Positions 10,969-20,953 are shown, counted from the stretch's first letter. The stretch: DNA of 64,000 bases from Ditylenchus dipsaci (GCA_004194705.1 SADC01001034.1:124001-188000); one strand, 5' to 3'. The notes: a model not told the origin generated them from the letters alone. Translations and numbers: made by a program.

Positions 10969-11633
10969 GTCAGAAATGTCTGGCAACCGCTTGAGACTGC
11001 TCAAAAATTTCAAATGTTCTATTAAGTCTGTGTCATTCTGACGCGCTTCTATTGGGGAGCTTCTATCGTTCTGTTATAAAAAAAGTTTGTATTGAGAACC
11101 TCAATATTTTCGAACTTTGTTGAGTCGTGTCATTTTGAAAGCATTAATTCCCAAAAACTAGGTAAAAACTAGTTTTCCACTAAAAACACCCAGGTCCCTA
11201 GTAACAACCCACGGTTTTCAGTGTGAGGTTGGTGTGATTTTCTAAAAATATTTTTATCAGGGTGTTGCCCACTCAATCGATAGAGAAAAATCTCAGCTAC
11301 AAAACGGTGTAAAAACATCTGAGATAAGAAAACAAAATACGTAAGAAAAGTGTATATGAAGTGAAGTTTTTATTAAAAGTTGCGTGTCTATTTCTGATGT
11401 GAGTTTTTTCCTTTTGGTTCTTGTTGAAATTTCTTGTTGTCCAGGTGATCCGGCATCTCTACCTAGGTCCAGAGTGAGCTGCGCGCCGTTGTATTAGATA
11501 AGTTTTTATTTCTTTACCATCGCCGTCTCTTGTTTTTCTCGTTTTGTTTTCAGGTGGGGTTGCTTGATCCATCATCCAACCAGGTGAATATTTTACTTCA
11601 CGATTTTCGGGTGTATTTTATTCAACTTCTAAG

Positions 11634-11844
11634 TCGCGGCTTTTTCGTCTTTCCGGTCAAATTCAAGGCGTTGGTTTTTCTTCCCTTCAAAGGTCAAGTC
11701 ATCGATGGAACGGTCATCTAAAATTGTGTGGGTGGAGATTCGAGGTTGTCATACGCTGCATTTCAGGTGTTTCAAGTGACTAAAGCTGGATTATTTGTGG
11801 ACATAGGTCCGTTGACTTGCTTCGTCTCCAGGGCATGTTTTTAA
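11634..11844 (+). pseudogene. Two exons matching RNA polymerase II subunit RPB7 (partial)
   Basis: Exon 11,634-11,712 (after TTCTAAG) encodes RGFFVFPVKFKALVFLPFKG and QVIDGT. After a 54-bp GT-AG intron, exon 11,767-11,844 continues VFQVTKAGLFVDIGPLTCFV then SRACF and TAA. This is the junction between the N-terminal domain and the S1-type OB domain of RPB7 (known pattern: RGF-PVKYKA--F-PFKGE, then V--GLF--IGP--CF-SR). The N-terminus and most of the S1 domain are not found nearby, and R3 repeat sequence starts at about 11,895. It may be a truncated duplicate, a captured fragment, or a gene whose other exons were lost to insertions. No symbol is given because completeness is doubtful. Confidence 0.65.
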
Positions 11845-11894
11845 GTTGGCAAGGTTGTTTTACCGGCACATGTTTTATTTTAGCAGTGCGTTCA

Positions 11895-12130
11895 CTCACT
11901 TACCTTAGACATGATTCCGAGAAGTACTCTTGATCATAAAATGCATATAGAGTCTCTTTTTGCCACGATCCATGTTGAAAAACATGGTAAGACAGCCGAA
12001 GAATGGCCAAAAAAATTGACTAAAAAGTGGCCCCCTATTGTTCCCTTCCCTCCCAATACAGCCCATAATCCCTTTAAAATTGCTTTTCTAGCCTTTTTAC
12101 GACAAAATTATTACTTAAAAATGATTTTTA
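11895..12130. repeat. R3 fragment
   Basis: CACTTACCTTAGACATGATTCC and the following ATAAAATGCATATAGAGTC match one arm of R3. The second arm is missing; the TA element at 12,133 follows directly. Confidence 0.6.
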
Positions 12131-12132
12131 GA

Positions 12133-12377
12133 TACCGTATTTCTTCTAATATAACCACCCCCTTTGGTTCAAAATCGTGTTCTTGGCATTGCGTTTTCGA
12201 CCCACTTTTTCGTCACTTCTCTCAGGCAAGTTATGACCCATTTTGTAGCCAGTGAGATGAGCTACACAAGGAGTGGTAACTTGCTTGGGAGAAGTGATCG
12301 AAAAGTGGGTCAAAAACACAACGCCACAAACACGTTTTTTGAATTTAGGGGGTGGTTATATTAGAGGAAATACGGTA
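12133..12377. mobile_element. CCGTAT-type TA element, copy B (word ATAACCACCCCC)
   Basis: TACCGTATTTCTTCTAATAT at the left mirrors ATATTAGAGGAAATACGGTA at the right. Adjoining words ATAACCACCCCC and GGGGGTGGTTAT mirror each other. The interior has its own mirrored block (TTGGCATTGCGTTTTCGACC). Non-autonomous. Confidence 0.75.
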
Positions 12378-12414
12378 CTCTGAAAAACTTGATTTTTGGG
12401 GGGGGGGGTATAAG

Positions 12415-13020
12415 CCAGTAGGGTCGATTTTTCAGCTCGGTTTCTAACAAAACAAGGCCTAAAATTTAATTTTAGGTATAGTTTGGTTAGAAACCAAGTT
12501 GAAAAATTCGTACGTAAATCCAACGATAAAGAAAAAAAAATTGAATTGGCGGGGGACAACCGTTGTCGGAGACGGCAATGGCACTTTTTATACTCGTGAA
12601 ACCGTTTCATTGAAACCTTTTTGTTTTTGCCAATTATTATTCTGAAAGTCGCCAATTTGAATTCTTTCAACGGATTCATAAGTAAATCGACCCTGCTCTA
12701 CAATTTTCTTCGTGATGTCAACATCGAATTTTTTCAGCAAAATCGAGATACGGCATAGTTTCAAGGTAGTTTCAAGGGTTTCCCATTTCCCATGAAACCC
12801 TTGAAACTACCTTGAAACCATGCCGTATCTCGATTTTGCTGACAAAATTCGATGTTGACATCACGAAGAAAATTGTAGAGCAGGGTCGATTTACATAGGA
12901 ATCCGTTGAAAGAATTCAAATTGGACGACTTTCAGAATAATAATTGGCGAAAAACAAAAAGGTTTCAATGAAACGGTTTCACGAGTATAAAAAGTGCCAA
13001 TGGCTCTTTAAATACTATCC
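12415..13020. repeat. R4 copy interrupted by a 420-bp foldback
   Basis: R4 arms (TTTCTAACAAAACAAGGCC, TTGGCGGGGGACAACC, GGCAATGGC) enclose a near-perfect palindrome at about 12,584-13,005. That palindrome's arms (CACTTTTTATACTCGTGAAA against TTTCACGAGTATAAAAAGTG) run about 200 bp to a central TTTCCCATTTCCCATGAAA. A poly-G run sits at 12,398-12,410. Confidence 0.7.
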
Positions 13021-13256
13021 GCCATAAATATTGCCCGCCGTAATCTAGTTACGACCTTTGCGTCAAAATTTTGGCGTGTTTTCTGCTAGAGACAAATCTT
13101 AAAAAAATTACGTCAACTATTTCATAAAACCGAAATTTGTTTTTAGAGCGCTCATTCTGCCCTTGTGCATCGCTCTAAGTCGGTTGCTCTCTCTTTTCTT
13201 TCTCGCCTTCAAAGAAGTTTCATTTGGTTGTCACTCGCAGTCTAAAATCAAGAAAG

Positions 13257-14493
13257 ATGCTAGAAATACTCGCCAATGAGTTTGTCGTCATATCAATTGT
13301 GTTGGTCACTGCTGTAACTACAATGGGGAACTGCTGTAAAAAGGTTTGTTATTTTTCTCTTTCCATTTCTGCTTATTTTTTAAGTTTTGTTTTGTAGAAG
13401 AAGGTCACGCCTCCTGATGCCGCTCCTGTCGCTGGTGCTGCCGCCGCCGCTCCTGCTACGCCTGGTGCCACTCCTGCTGCCGCTCCTGCGACTCCCGCCG
13501 CTGCTCCTGCTACTCCTGCTGCCGCTCCGGAAACTCCTGCTGCCGCCCCTCCTGCTACTCCCGCCGCTAATGATCAAGGTCCTAAGGCTCCAGCTGCTGG
13601 TGGTATTGCAGGTAGCCATTTCATTGTCTGTCAGGAAGTTTGGATTTTTAAATTTTTTTAGGAACTCATGATCCGAACTACCAAACTCTGGCTGGTGTTG
13701 CTGGCGACTGTTTCGGAGCCGACAAGAAAGCTGAAGAAGGAGGTCCTAAGCCGCCAGCTGCCGGAGGAATCGCCGGTCCGTCAATTTTTTCCAGTATTTG
13801 GTTTTGGCTGCTGAACATCTTATTTAGGGACTCATGATCCGAACTATCAGACGCTTGCCGGGGTCGCTGGAGACTGCTTTGGTGCCGACAAGAAAGCTGA
13901 TGGCGGAGGTCCAAAAGAACCTGCTCAAAAGGATGGCGTTGCTGGCACGCACGATCCGAACTATCAGACGCTGGCTGGTGTTGCTGGAGATGTGTTCGAC
14001 AAGAAGGACGGTGATAAGAAGGCCGATGAAAAGAAGGATGAACCCAAGAAACCAGAGAAGGAAGGGAATGCTGGTCGGTTTCTTCTCTTTTTTACCTAGA
14101 GTAAAAGACTTTTTTCAGGAACGCATGATCCAAACTACCAAACTCTGGCTGGCGTTGCAGGTGATGTGTTCGACAAGAAAGATGAAAAGAAAAATAGCAA
14201 AAAGAAGAGAAAAAGTCGGGCTCAAAGAAATCAGGTTCGAAAAAGGAGGGTTCCAAGAAGGAGGAGAAAAAGGAAGAGAAAAAGGGCGACAAGAAAGAAG
14301 AGAAGAAAGATGCCGATCCCAAGAAGCCTGAGAAGGACGGCAAAGCTGGTATTATTTTTATCTCGATAAAGTTTTACTGTGATTTCAGGCTCTTTTCAAT
14401 TACTCTTCTTTAGGCACTCATGATCCGAATTATCAAACGCTCGCTGGTGTCGCTGGAGATGTGTTCGATAAAAAGGACGGTGACAAGAAATAA
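13257..14493 (+). CDS. Lys/Ala-rich repeat protein with five DPNYQTLAG units
   Basis: Six exons: 13,257-13,343; 13,398-13,611; 13,662-13,775; 13,828-14,073; 14,119-14,348; 14,414-14,493, with introns of 45-65 bp. After an Ala/Pro-rich segment (exon 2) come five units of the form THDPNYQTLAGVAGD-[CV]F. All but one unit start at an exon edge after a split Gly codon (phase-1 introns), separated by Lys/Glu/Asp-rich linkers. Two starts are possible: 13,257 adds a hydrophobic stretch FVVISIVLVTAVTT; 13,323 gives MGNCCKK, which looks like an N-myristoylation/palmitoylation signal. Exon 5 needs one extra base in the A-run near 14,200; with it the spliced ORF is about 323 (or 301) residues. GC and third-position GC are far above the surroundings. 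Function unknown; the motif is reminiscent of a nematode-restricted family, from memory and unverified. Confidence 0.8.
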
Positions 14494-14570
14494 GTTTGCA
14501 TCTACTACTGAACATGGAAATCTTCTCTTGATCAGCAATTCTCTCTGTCTGTATGCAAATTCTTCTGCTG

Positions 14571-14576
14571 AATAAA
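14571..14576 (+). promoter_or_regulatory. Polyadenylation signal AATAAA
   Basis: AATAAA 78 bp after the stop codon of the DPNYQTLAG-repeat gene, with a T-rich stretch downstream. Confidence 0.55.
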
Positions 14577-14689
14577 AATCTAAATATTTCTATCTTAACA
14601 TCTCTTTTTCTAGGATTCTGAATAGTATAGAAATCAGTTTCGTTTCTGAGCATTGCATGCTAAACCGTGATTACTGTCGAATTTTTGGT

Positions 14690-14766
14690 AAAGGGACGTT
14701 TCAGCACTTTTTTCAAATGAAAAAAAGGGCGAAACGTTTCGTCTGAAACGTTTTGCTGAAACGATA
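14690..14766. repeat. Iterated GAA/ACGTTTC hairpin
   Basis: Words ACGTTTCAGC and GCTGAAACG surround CGAAACGTTTCG-type palindromes; a short foldback. 14,767-15,100 holds no firm gene; an acceptor TTTTTTAG directly followed by ATG at 14,891 opens a 22-codon stretch ending at a GT, possibly another first exon. Confidence 0.4.
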
Positions 14767-15100
14767 ACGCACCGAATTTTTTTTTATTTGTTATGAAAGT
14801 AAAAAACCAGCAACTTTTTGTACAGATAAAATTTAATTGTCACGTTGGGTAAACGTAACTCTCAGTATGGTAACTGTGTTAATTTTTTAGATGAATATTG
14901 TTACTGACCGGGAGAAACAGAATGTGTTTGAAACTAACGTTAAGATGTCGGAGCCGGGGTAGTTTTTACAATACGTCAAAATCACGCTGCCAACCGAAAA
15001 ATGGCTATGTATCTCCTTGCCTGGTTGATTTCCGTAATAAGCATTATGATTTGTTTTAAATCTCTTTCATAATTTTCACGACTGTTGCACATCATCCTAA

Positions 15101-16047
15101 ATGAAGTCGGAGATTTTCAAGGTATAGGGTCCAAAATTCGGAAATCGACCGTGCAAGTGTTTACATACACAATTTTTTTGGGTGGTCGTGCAATTTTAGT
15201 GAAATCTCTATACCTTTGTTTGAACTACCGTATATTTTTTCTAATAAAATCTCTTATGATTTTAGATTATCTTTACTTCTAAATGCGTTCTCTACAAAGT
15301 CTATCCGGTAGTTAGACTTTACAAAAGGATCTGTGACGGGATAATCAAGGTGATAATGTGCATGTACCGTATTTCTTCTAATATACCGACATGTCGGTTT
15401 ATTTTTCAACCCTTCAAAAATCGTGAAAATTTTGGGTCGAACTCGACATTTTCGGGTGAAAATCCAAAATCGAAAAAGCGGAATCGATAGAGCTCGTGGG
15501 AACTAAGAAAATGCAATAAATAGCGATGTAATTTTTTTTCTTCGGACTGAGATACGGTCCTTTAAAGTAGGGGGTGTCGGTTTATTAGAGGGTGTCGGTA
15601 TATTAGAAGAAATACGGTACATGATATTGTTCGTTGCTCATATTTTGTTTCAGATTTCACGGAATACATTTGGACATGATTTGGTGGTTTCGGACGCTTT
15701 GAAGAAAAATGTCGTCGTTCAGCTTCGTATGGAAGATCAGGCTAACTTGAGATTTTTATTCCCCTCTACAAGGTCCAATTCTTGCTGCTGGGTTAGTATG
15801 TCATATAAATTTCCTTACAGACAACCATATCTCTTATAGGCGCTCAATGATCTTGCTTTGTTGTGCGTGGACTTCGCTGATGATATCACTACTTCTAAAT
15901 TTGTATCTGTCATCCAGAGGTGCCGAAAACCATGATAATGAAATCTCGATCAGCAATGGACAAGTTGTAGTTTTTCGAAGGTTACTCATTTTATATGTTA
16001 TTACGTCTGTGATTGGAGTTTTGACCAATAAAAGGATCGGGCCATAA
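15101..16047 (+). CDS. Small protein with two C-terminal membrane helices
   Basis: Three exons: 15,101-15,121 (MKSEIFK, preceded by an in-frame TAA), 15,654-15,772 and 15,840-16,047 (TAA at 16,045-16,047). Splicing keeps frame and gives 115 residues. A soluble N-terminal part (FGHDLVVSDALKKNVVVQLR, MEDQANLRFLFPST) is followed by helices around MILLCCAWTSLMISLLLNLY and RRLLILYVITSVIGVLTN, separated by a polar loop. Intron 1 (532 bp) contains TA element C (15,365-15,619); without it the intron is ordinary in size. An alternative splice at 15,789 is possible and ends in CRKP. Family not recognised. Confidence 0.5.
15365..15619. mobile_element. CCGTAT-type TA element, copy C (word GTCGGT)
   Basis: TACCGTATTTCTTCTAATAT mirrors ATATTAGAAGAAATACGGTA. 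The flanks CATG-TA and TA-CATG fit insertion at TA. The words ACCGACATGTCGGT and later GTCGGTTTATTAGAGG and GTCGGTATATTAG show a copy-specific GTCGGT repeated at least four times. It shares the interior GGAATCGATAGAGCTCGTGG with copies A, E and I. Confidence 0.85.
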
Positions 16048-16204
16048 GCTCCACTGCCACAACTTTCATGGGTATCTGGAGAACTTTAGATACTTTTCAA
16101 AACTCGAGCTATTTCTCGGAGGACCAGTTTCAAATAAGAGTTTTTAGTGAGAGTGAGTGAGTTAGCAAGTTAAGTGTAGTTTAGTGCAGTGCACTGTAAT
16201 TGCC

Positions 16205-16405
16205 CTTCAAGAGTAGGGTTGGGATATTGTCCGACAATTGCAAACGCGGACAATTGTCCGGACAATTGCAACCCCTCTGGATCCGACATTTTGACTGATT
16301 CACCGCAGAATTGTCGGATAAATTGATAATAGTCAATTCTCAATTGTCAATTGTCCGACAATTGTAAATTTCGTCGGACAATTGTCATTGGTCAACCCTA
16401 TTCAA
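16205..16405. repeat. Iterated ACAATTGTC array with AGGGTTG ends
   Basis: Starts AGGGTTGGGATATTGTCCG and ends CATTGGTCAACCCT, with six or more GACAATTGTC/CAATTGTCC words between. Same layout (AGGGTTG end plus iterated word) as 35,090-35,205 and 47,955-48,518. Confidence 0.55.
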
Positions 16406-16492
16406 GAGACAGAGGGCCAATTGGAAAAACATTATAAATACCTCTGAATTCTGTATATATTAACCAGTTCTGCAATATTGAAAAAAACTTAC

Positions 16493-17145
16493 AAATAACG
16501 GGACAGGTGTCGCAGAAGATGAAGAAGGATAAACATTCGGATAAGCTACTTGGTGTTGAGTGCCGAATCCCTGAACCACCTGCTGGGGGTGATGCATAGG
16601 GCTGTTGAAGTGGTAGTGCGTGGCATGAGCATACCCTCCTCCATAATTCGTGTTGGTCCTGTTAAGATGCTGCTGAGCCTGCTGGTCCATTTGAAGCTGC
16701 TGATGTTGTTGATGGAAGCTTGTTGAAGGAGGTTGGTGTGACTTGTGCAAGAAGCATAATGCTCACTTTTCACCGGATTTCGATGCTGGTTCAGGTAATC
16801 GTGCCAGTGGTTTTGCTGCGTGCCAGGATTGTTGGCCATAACTGCAGTTGAAGGGCAATTGGATTGCGAAGATTCTAAGGACTTTTGTATTTGGAGGTAT
16901 GGTGTTATTTGGGATGGCATCTGATTGTAGAAGGCAGCCATAGCAGCCGGGTTGTTGAGCATGAACTGGTAATTTTGGGCAATTTGGGACACAGGAGCTG
17001 TTTGAGGTACTCTACTCGGTTGAGCATTTGACTGATGTAGTTGGAGGGCAGGGGAGCGGGGAAGTGCAAAAGACATGTCATGGTTGCTGTATTGTGCAAA
17101 TTGTTGATGGTACAGAGCGTATTGGGCATATTGCTTTTGGTTCAT
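16493..17145 (-). CDS. Gln/Asn-rich first exon of an unidentified (probably regulatory) protein
   Basis: Minus-strand exon from ATG at 17,145 to the donor GTAAGT after 16,493. It encodes a low-complexity Gln/His/Asn/Pro-rich region (MNQKQYAQYALYHQQFAQYS, QHNHWHDYLNQHRNPVK-like, YPSSSSATPVPLF). One base is missing near 16,745 (TTCTTGCAC): the upstream frame is good to SEHYAS and the downstream frame from HKSHQPPSTSFHQQHQQLQ; correction gives 218 codons ending in phase 0. The composition resembles transcription-factor activation regions. The downstream exon could be the BED-like exon at 4,446, which also starts in phase 0 on the same strand. Confidence 0.6.
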
Positions 17146-17235
17146 GGTATTGGGAACTGGGTTGAGTGGTCTTTTATTGGCCTAGAATTGGATTCATCCA
17201 GAGCTCTTATGCCGTTTGATTAATCAGAAAAGTTT

Positions 17236-18055
17236 TAAAGGGAGTGGGCGGGGGGGACTTTATATACGCATCGCCTGTTGTCGAAAGTTCAAGTCCCTCT
17301 GGGGTGTTTTAATATACTTTTTCAGTAAGTTTTTTGACTACTAGGGACAAAAATCATCAAGCAATCGATTGCAACTATTTACAGCACTGATTTGATGTCA
17401 GCAACTGCCTCAATTTAGCGATTTTGAGCAAATGACCACCAAAATAAGAGGAAACCATCCAAAATGATGCATACTCATCTTTATATAGCCTGAGCCTCCA
17501 CCAATTTTATTAATTTGTCCATTCGTTTAGTGATTTTCTAGAGTCAGAATTTCATGGCGAACAAGATAGACATTTTTAAACACCAAAACCACTTCAGAAA
17601 ATCAGCTAGCGAGCGAAGGTTTGAATGAGTACCATTGAGGGGTAGGGTTTCAGTGTTATTTAGGAACTGAGATTTTTTGCGATTTCAATCTACATGATTT
17701 TATACAACCGTATGCTGAAAATGACGGCAAGAAGCAAGGCTACATTTTGAGTGTAAGGTTGCAAGTGAGTATGCAAATTAAAATTGGGAAAAAACGTCAG
17801 TTCCAGGATACTGCCGAAAAGTACTGGATAGTCATATTGAGGATTTCATCAAATCTGACATGGTTCAATGTTTTTTCTTTATTTTAGCTCTAACTTTATA
17901 CAAACTTTTTATCTGTATGATAGCTCAAATGAAAGCCCAGAACCTTGGCTACATTTTGACACTAAACTTGTAAATAAAAGAAGAATAACACAGGGTTTGC
18001 ACCCAGTGGTAGTCGAACCTGTGACCTAGTACGATGCGTATATAAAGTTTTGGGA
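17236..18055. repeat. R6 element, copy 1 (about 820 bp)
   Basis: Left end GGGGACTTTATATACGCATC and right end GATGCGTATATAAAGTTTTG are inverted; both are followed inward by tRNA T-arm-like sequence (GTTCAAGTCCC; rc GGTTCGACTACC). A reverse-orientation copy lies at 56,163-56,945 and another, split by a TCGAGTA array, at 28,090-28,975. No ORF. Confidence 0.7.
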
Positions 18056-18059
18056 CAGG

Positions 18060-18292
18060 GCTGATTTGCCGTCGCCGTATTCGCCGTCGGCTTGATTCGC
18101 CGTCGTCTTAATTCGACGTCGACGGAATTCGCCGTCGCGAAACGGTGAATTCAGAGCAAAGTGGCGCAAAATACCGTTTTGTGACGGCGAATTCAGGCGA
18201 CGGCGAATTAAGACGACGGCGAATTAAGACGACGGCGAATTTTGCGACGGCAAATTAAGCCGACGGCGAATACCGCGACGGCGAATCAGCCC
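18060..18292. mobile_element. Foldback word-array element (word TTCGCCGTCG)
   Basis: Arms GGGCTGATTTGCCGTCGCC and mirrored GCGACGGCGAATCAGCCC consist of six to seven TTCGCCGTCG words each, with two- to four-base spacers that keep mirrored order between arms; the loop is about 40 bp. Confidence 0.7.
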
Positions 18293-19538
18293 TCTCCCAA
18301 AGTTCCCCCTTTAACTTTCAACAAGAGATTTGATTTGTCTGATTTCGGCAAAACAGTACCCACTGACGCAAACACTGATTGCTATTTGAACCGCTCTCTC
18401 AAAAATTGGCCAGTGGATAAGGTTTTCGAATTTTTTATGGCGAAAATTTACTTTATTTTTGCGCAAATACACTTTTTGGGCAAAACTTTTTTTGGGGCAG
18501 AAATACTTTTTCTTGTGGCCGAAAATCTTTTTTTTGTGGCCGAAAATCTTTTTCTTGTCGCCGAAAGTTGGAACATATTAGCCCTTTTATGGTATTAGGT
18601 GAATTGTGCATTAGGTAGGGTTGTGTACCAGTGTTATATTTTTATTAGACTTTTGTTCTGGTTTTTTCTGTACTTTAATAACTTTCGGCAATTTTTTTCG
18701 GCCGCGAAAAAGAGATTTTCGGCCACAAAAAAGTTTTGCCCACACTTTTTCATGGCGCAAAGATTATGTGGCGCAAATAAACTTTTTTTCGGCGCCTGAC
18801 CAAGTGGTCGTCCACTTAGATCAAAAAAATTTTTATGTTTTTGGGTTCCGAAATAAGTTTTCTGTACTAATTCGAGCGTGCTGAAGATGGGTTGACAGTG
18901 GTAAAATCACGTTTTATGGAGAAATTTTTGAGTTGTTGCTAACGATTGATTTTGATAAATCAAGAATTAGGAATAACTCAAAAATTTCTCGATAAAATGT
19001 GACTTCACTACAGTCAAAACTCGATTTAACGAAACTCTATTTAACGAAAAACTCGATTTAACGAAACTCAAGTATCGATTTGGTTGGATTTCACTAAATT
19101 AGAGTAAAATAAAACTCGATACAACGAAAGTCGATTTAACGAAAAACTCGATTTAACGAAACGTTTTGGCGGTCCCTACTGGGAAAGTCGACACTCGATT
19201 TAACAAAATCGTCTAAAAATTCATGACCGAAACTAAAAAATGCCGTTTTTTTTTTTCGAAAATTGACGTCTTTTTCTAGAAAATGACGTTTTGTTTCAAA
19301 AAACTGCCGTCCTTTTTCAAATTTTGAATTCGCGATATTACGCTATGCCATTTCGAGCAAGACTAAGATATTTATCATTTGAATGAACCCCAAATTGAAA
19401 GAAGAATGCAGCGATTCCCAAGATCACCGAGCATGAGTTGGATCTTTGCCCAAGCCACCTTATTTACCCACTGACGCAAACACTGATTGCTATTTGAACC
19501 GCTCTCTCAAAAATTGGCCGGTGGATAAGGTTTTCGAA
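18293..19538 (+). pseudogene. Possible host exon with a 74-bp direct duplication
   Basis: 18,305-18,430 reads FNKRFDLSDFGKTVPTDA then NTDCYLNRSLKNWPVDKVFE. 19,465-19,538 repeats the last 74 bp with one mismatch and continues ERRQEMKVIHF and a stop. Between them lie a word array and most of a CCAAGTGG element with a nested TA element. The second copy lies inside the TA element (19,009-19,761). Family unknown; a duplicated or captured exon fragment is the simplest reading. Confidence 0.35.
18440..18795. repeat. Iterated GGCCGAAAATC / GGCGCAAA words
   Basis: TTTTTGTGGCCGAAAATC words at 18,500-18,565 are mirrored by GATTTTCGGCCACAAAAAAG at 18,690-18,740, with GGCGCAAA words at the outer edges: a foldback of the word-array type. 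Confidence 0.5.
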
Positions 19539-19840
19539 CGCCGTCAGGAGATGAAAGTTATTCATTTTTGATCTGAGTCTTGTGAGGTTCATTTAGAGGT
19601 GTTTGTTGGATCTGATTATTTGTCGATAAATAATTTAATGAATAAAAAAAGTTGCAAAGCTCGATTTAACGAAAATTTTTAAAATTTAAGAAAGCGAAAC
19701 CCGATTTAACGAAACTTTTTGGGCGGTCCCTTGAAATTCGTTAAATCGAGTTTCAACTGTACTGTCAAACCATCTTCAGCATGCTCGAATTAGTACAGAA
19801 AAATTGTTTCGGAACCCAAAACATGCAAAAAAAATTGGAT
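18800..19840. repeat. CCAAGTGG foldback element carrying a pogo-type TA element
   Basis: Begins CCAAGTGGTCGTCCACTTAG, with the family hairpin (TGACAGTGGTAAAATCACG and mirror). The TA element 19,009-19,761 is inserted in the second arm: joining TGACTTCAC-TA to TA-CTGTCAAACC restores the arm. The right tip is degraded. Confidence 0.75.
19009..19761. mobile_element. Pogo-type TA element (word TTTAACGAAAC)
   Basis: Ends TACAGTCAAAACTCGATTTAA and TTAAATCGAGTTTCAACTGTA. The word CTCGATTTAACGAAA is repeated at least six times, near both ends and inside, together with GGCGGTCCCT. The interior includes a coding-like fragment (SMSWIFAQATLF then TDANTDCYLNRSLKNWP). Confidence 0.8.
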
Positions 19841-20300
19841 GGGGTTCTGAGCGATTCTAAGGGATGATGTAGAGCTTGCTGGTTCGAATCACCGGGGGTG
19901 CACACTTTATTTTTTTCGGAAATAATTTTAGATTTTGTATCTATGCGTTCGCGTTTGACTTTTCAGGTCATTTGGGTGAATATACACCTACTCTGTAAGT
20001 ACCCGTGCTGTTTGACTTAAAATTTTGGCCCAATTTGGCTACATTTTAGTGTATGAAACATGTGACTTGTAGAAAAAGTCAGAAAATATCAACCAAACTA
20101 GTCAAAGAAAGACCCAAAAACCTATCGATTTTCGGAAGTTTGGCCTATTTTAGCCTATAAATAATCTCCTGTTACTGTGAAACATCGCGCCGATGATTTT
20201 GTCGGATAGCTGAGAGTGTGAGGATAATTTTGATATTAAATTTAAATACAAGAAGGTAGAAAAATAAGGGTTTCCTCCGGTAGTAGTCGAACCTGTGACT
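19841..20300. other. No gene; tRNA-like and R6-like fragments
   Basis: GCTGGTTCGAATCACC near 19,880 resembles a tRNA B box; 20,270-20,300 (GGTAGTAGTCGAACCTGTGA) matches the R6 end. Nothing else is recognised. Confidence 0.45.
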
Positions 20301-20552
20301 TACCGTATTTCCTCTAATTTCTCCCCTCCCTCTAATTACTCCCCCCCCTAACTTCAAGTGGTCTGAAATTTCTGTTTTCATTTATTGTTTGAGCTGTGTA
20401 AAAAGTGCCTGAGAGGGATTTTAAAAATCTAACAGGCACTTTTTACACAGCTCAAACAATAAATGAAAACAGAAATTTCAGGCCACCTAGAGTTTGAAAA
20501 AATTGCATGCCTCTAATTACTCCCCCGGGGAGAAATTAGAGGAAATACGGTA
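20301..20552. mobile_element. CCGTAT-type TA element, copy D (word TTTCTCCCC)
   Basis: TACCGTATTTCCTCTAATTT mirrors AAATTAGAGGAAATACGGTA. CTCCCC words follow CTCTAATTA several times at the left and GGGGAGAAATTAG closes the right. The interior is a 70-bp-arm hairpin around AAAAAGTGCCTG. Confidence 0.8.
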
Positions 20553-20561
20553 GGCGATATG

Positions 20562-20953
20562 TACCGTATTCTCTCTATTAGTTCCACATGTGGGATTATT
20601 TTTCAATCGTCCGAAAATCGGAAAAATTTGGGGTCGATCTCGAGATTTTTGGTGAAAATTCAAAATCTAAAGAGCGGAATCAGTAGAGCTCGTGGGAGTT
20701 AAGAAAATGCAATAAACAGCTTTGTTAAATTTTTTCTCTGAGCTGAGATACAGGTCTTCAAAGTTGGGGGTGTGGGTTTAATAGAGAGTGTGGAACTACA
20801 GTCGACGCTCGATATAACGTCCCGAAAAAATCACGAATTTGGTCAGCTTTGACTAAAATTTAGTCAAATGAACGCTCGATATAACGTCCCATTTTGGCCG
20901 GTCCCTTGAGGGACGTTATATCGAGCGTCGACTGTAATAGAGAGAATACGGTA
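20562..20953. mobile_element. CCGTAT-type TA element, copy E (word TTCCACATGTGGGA)
   Basis: TACCGTATTCTCTCTATTAG mirrors CTAATAGAGAGAATACGGTA once the nested element at 20,797-20,936 is removed. Its words are AGTTCCACATGTGGGATTA, GTGTGGGTTTAATAGAG and GTGTGGAACTA. The interior is shared with copies A, C and I. Confidence 0.85.
20797..20936. mobile_element. Pogo-type TA element nested in copy E (word ATAACGTCCC)
   Basis: TACAGTCGACGCTCGATATA mirrors TATATCGAGCGTCGACTGTA. ATAACGTCCC occurs at both ends and inside with GGCCGGTCCC. Its TA edges sit exactly in the right end of copy E. Confidence 0.9.

Noticed and set aside
13380..13671. Minus-strand Ser/Arg/Gly-rich and plus-strand Leu-rich frames over exon 2
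   Set aside because: Shadows of the Ala/Pro-rich exon of the DPNYQTLAG gene caused by high GC.
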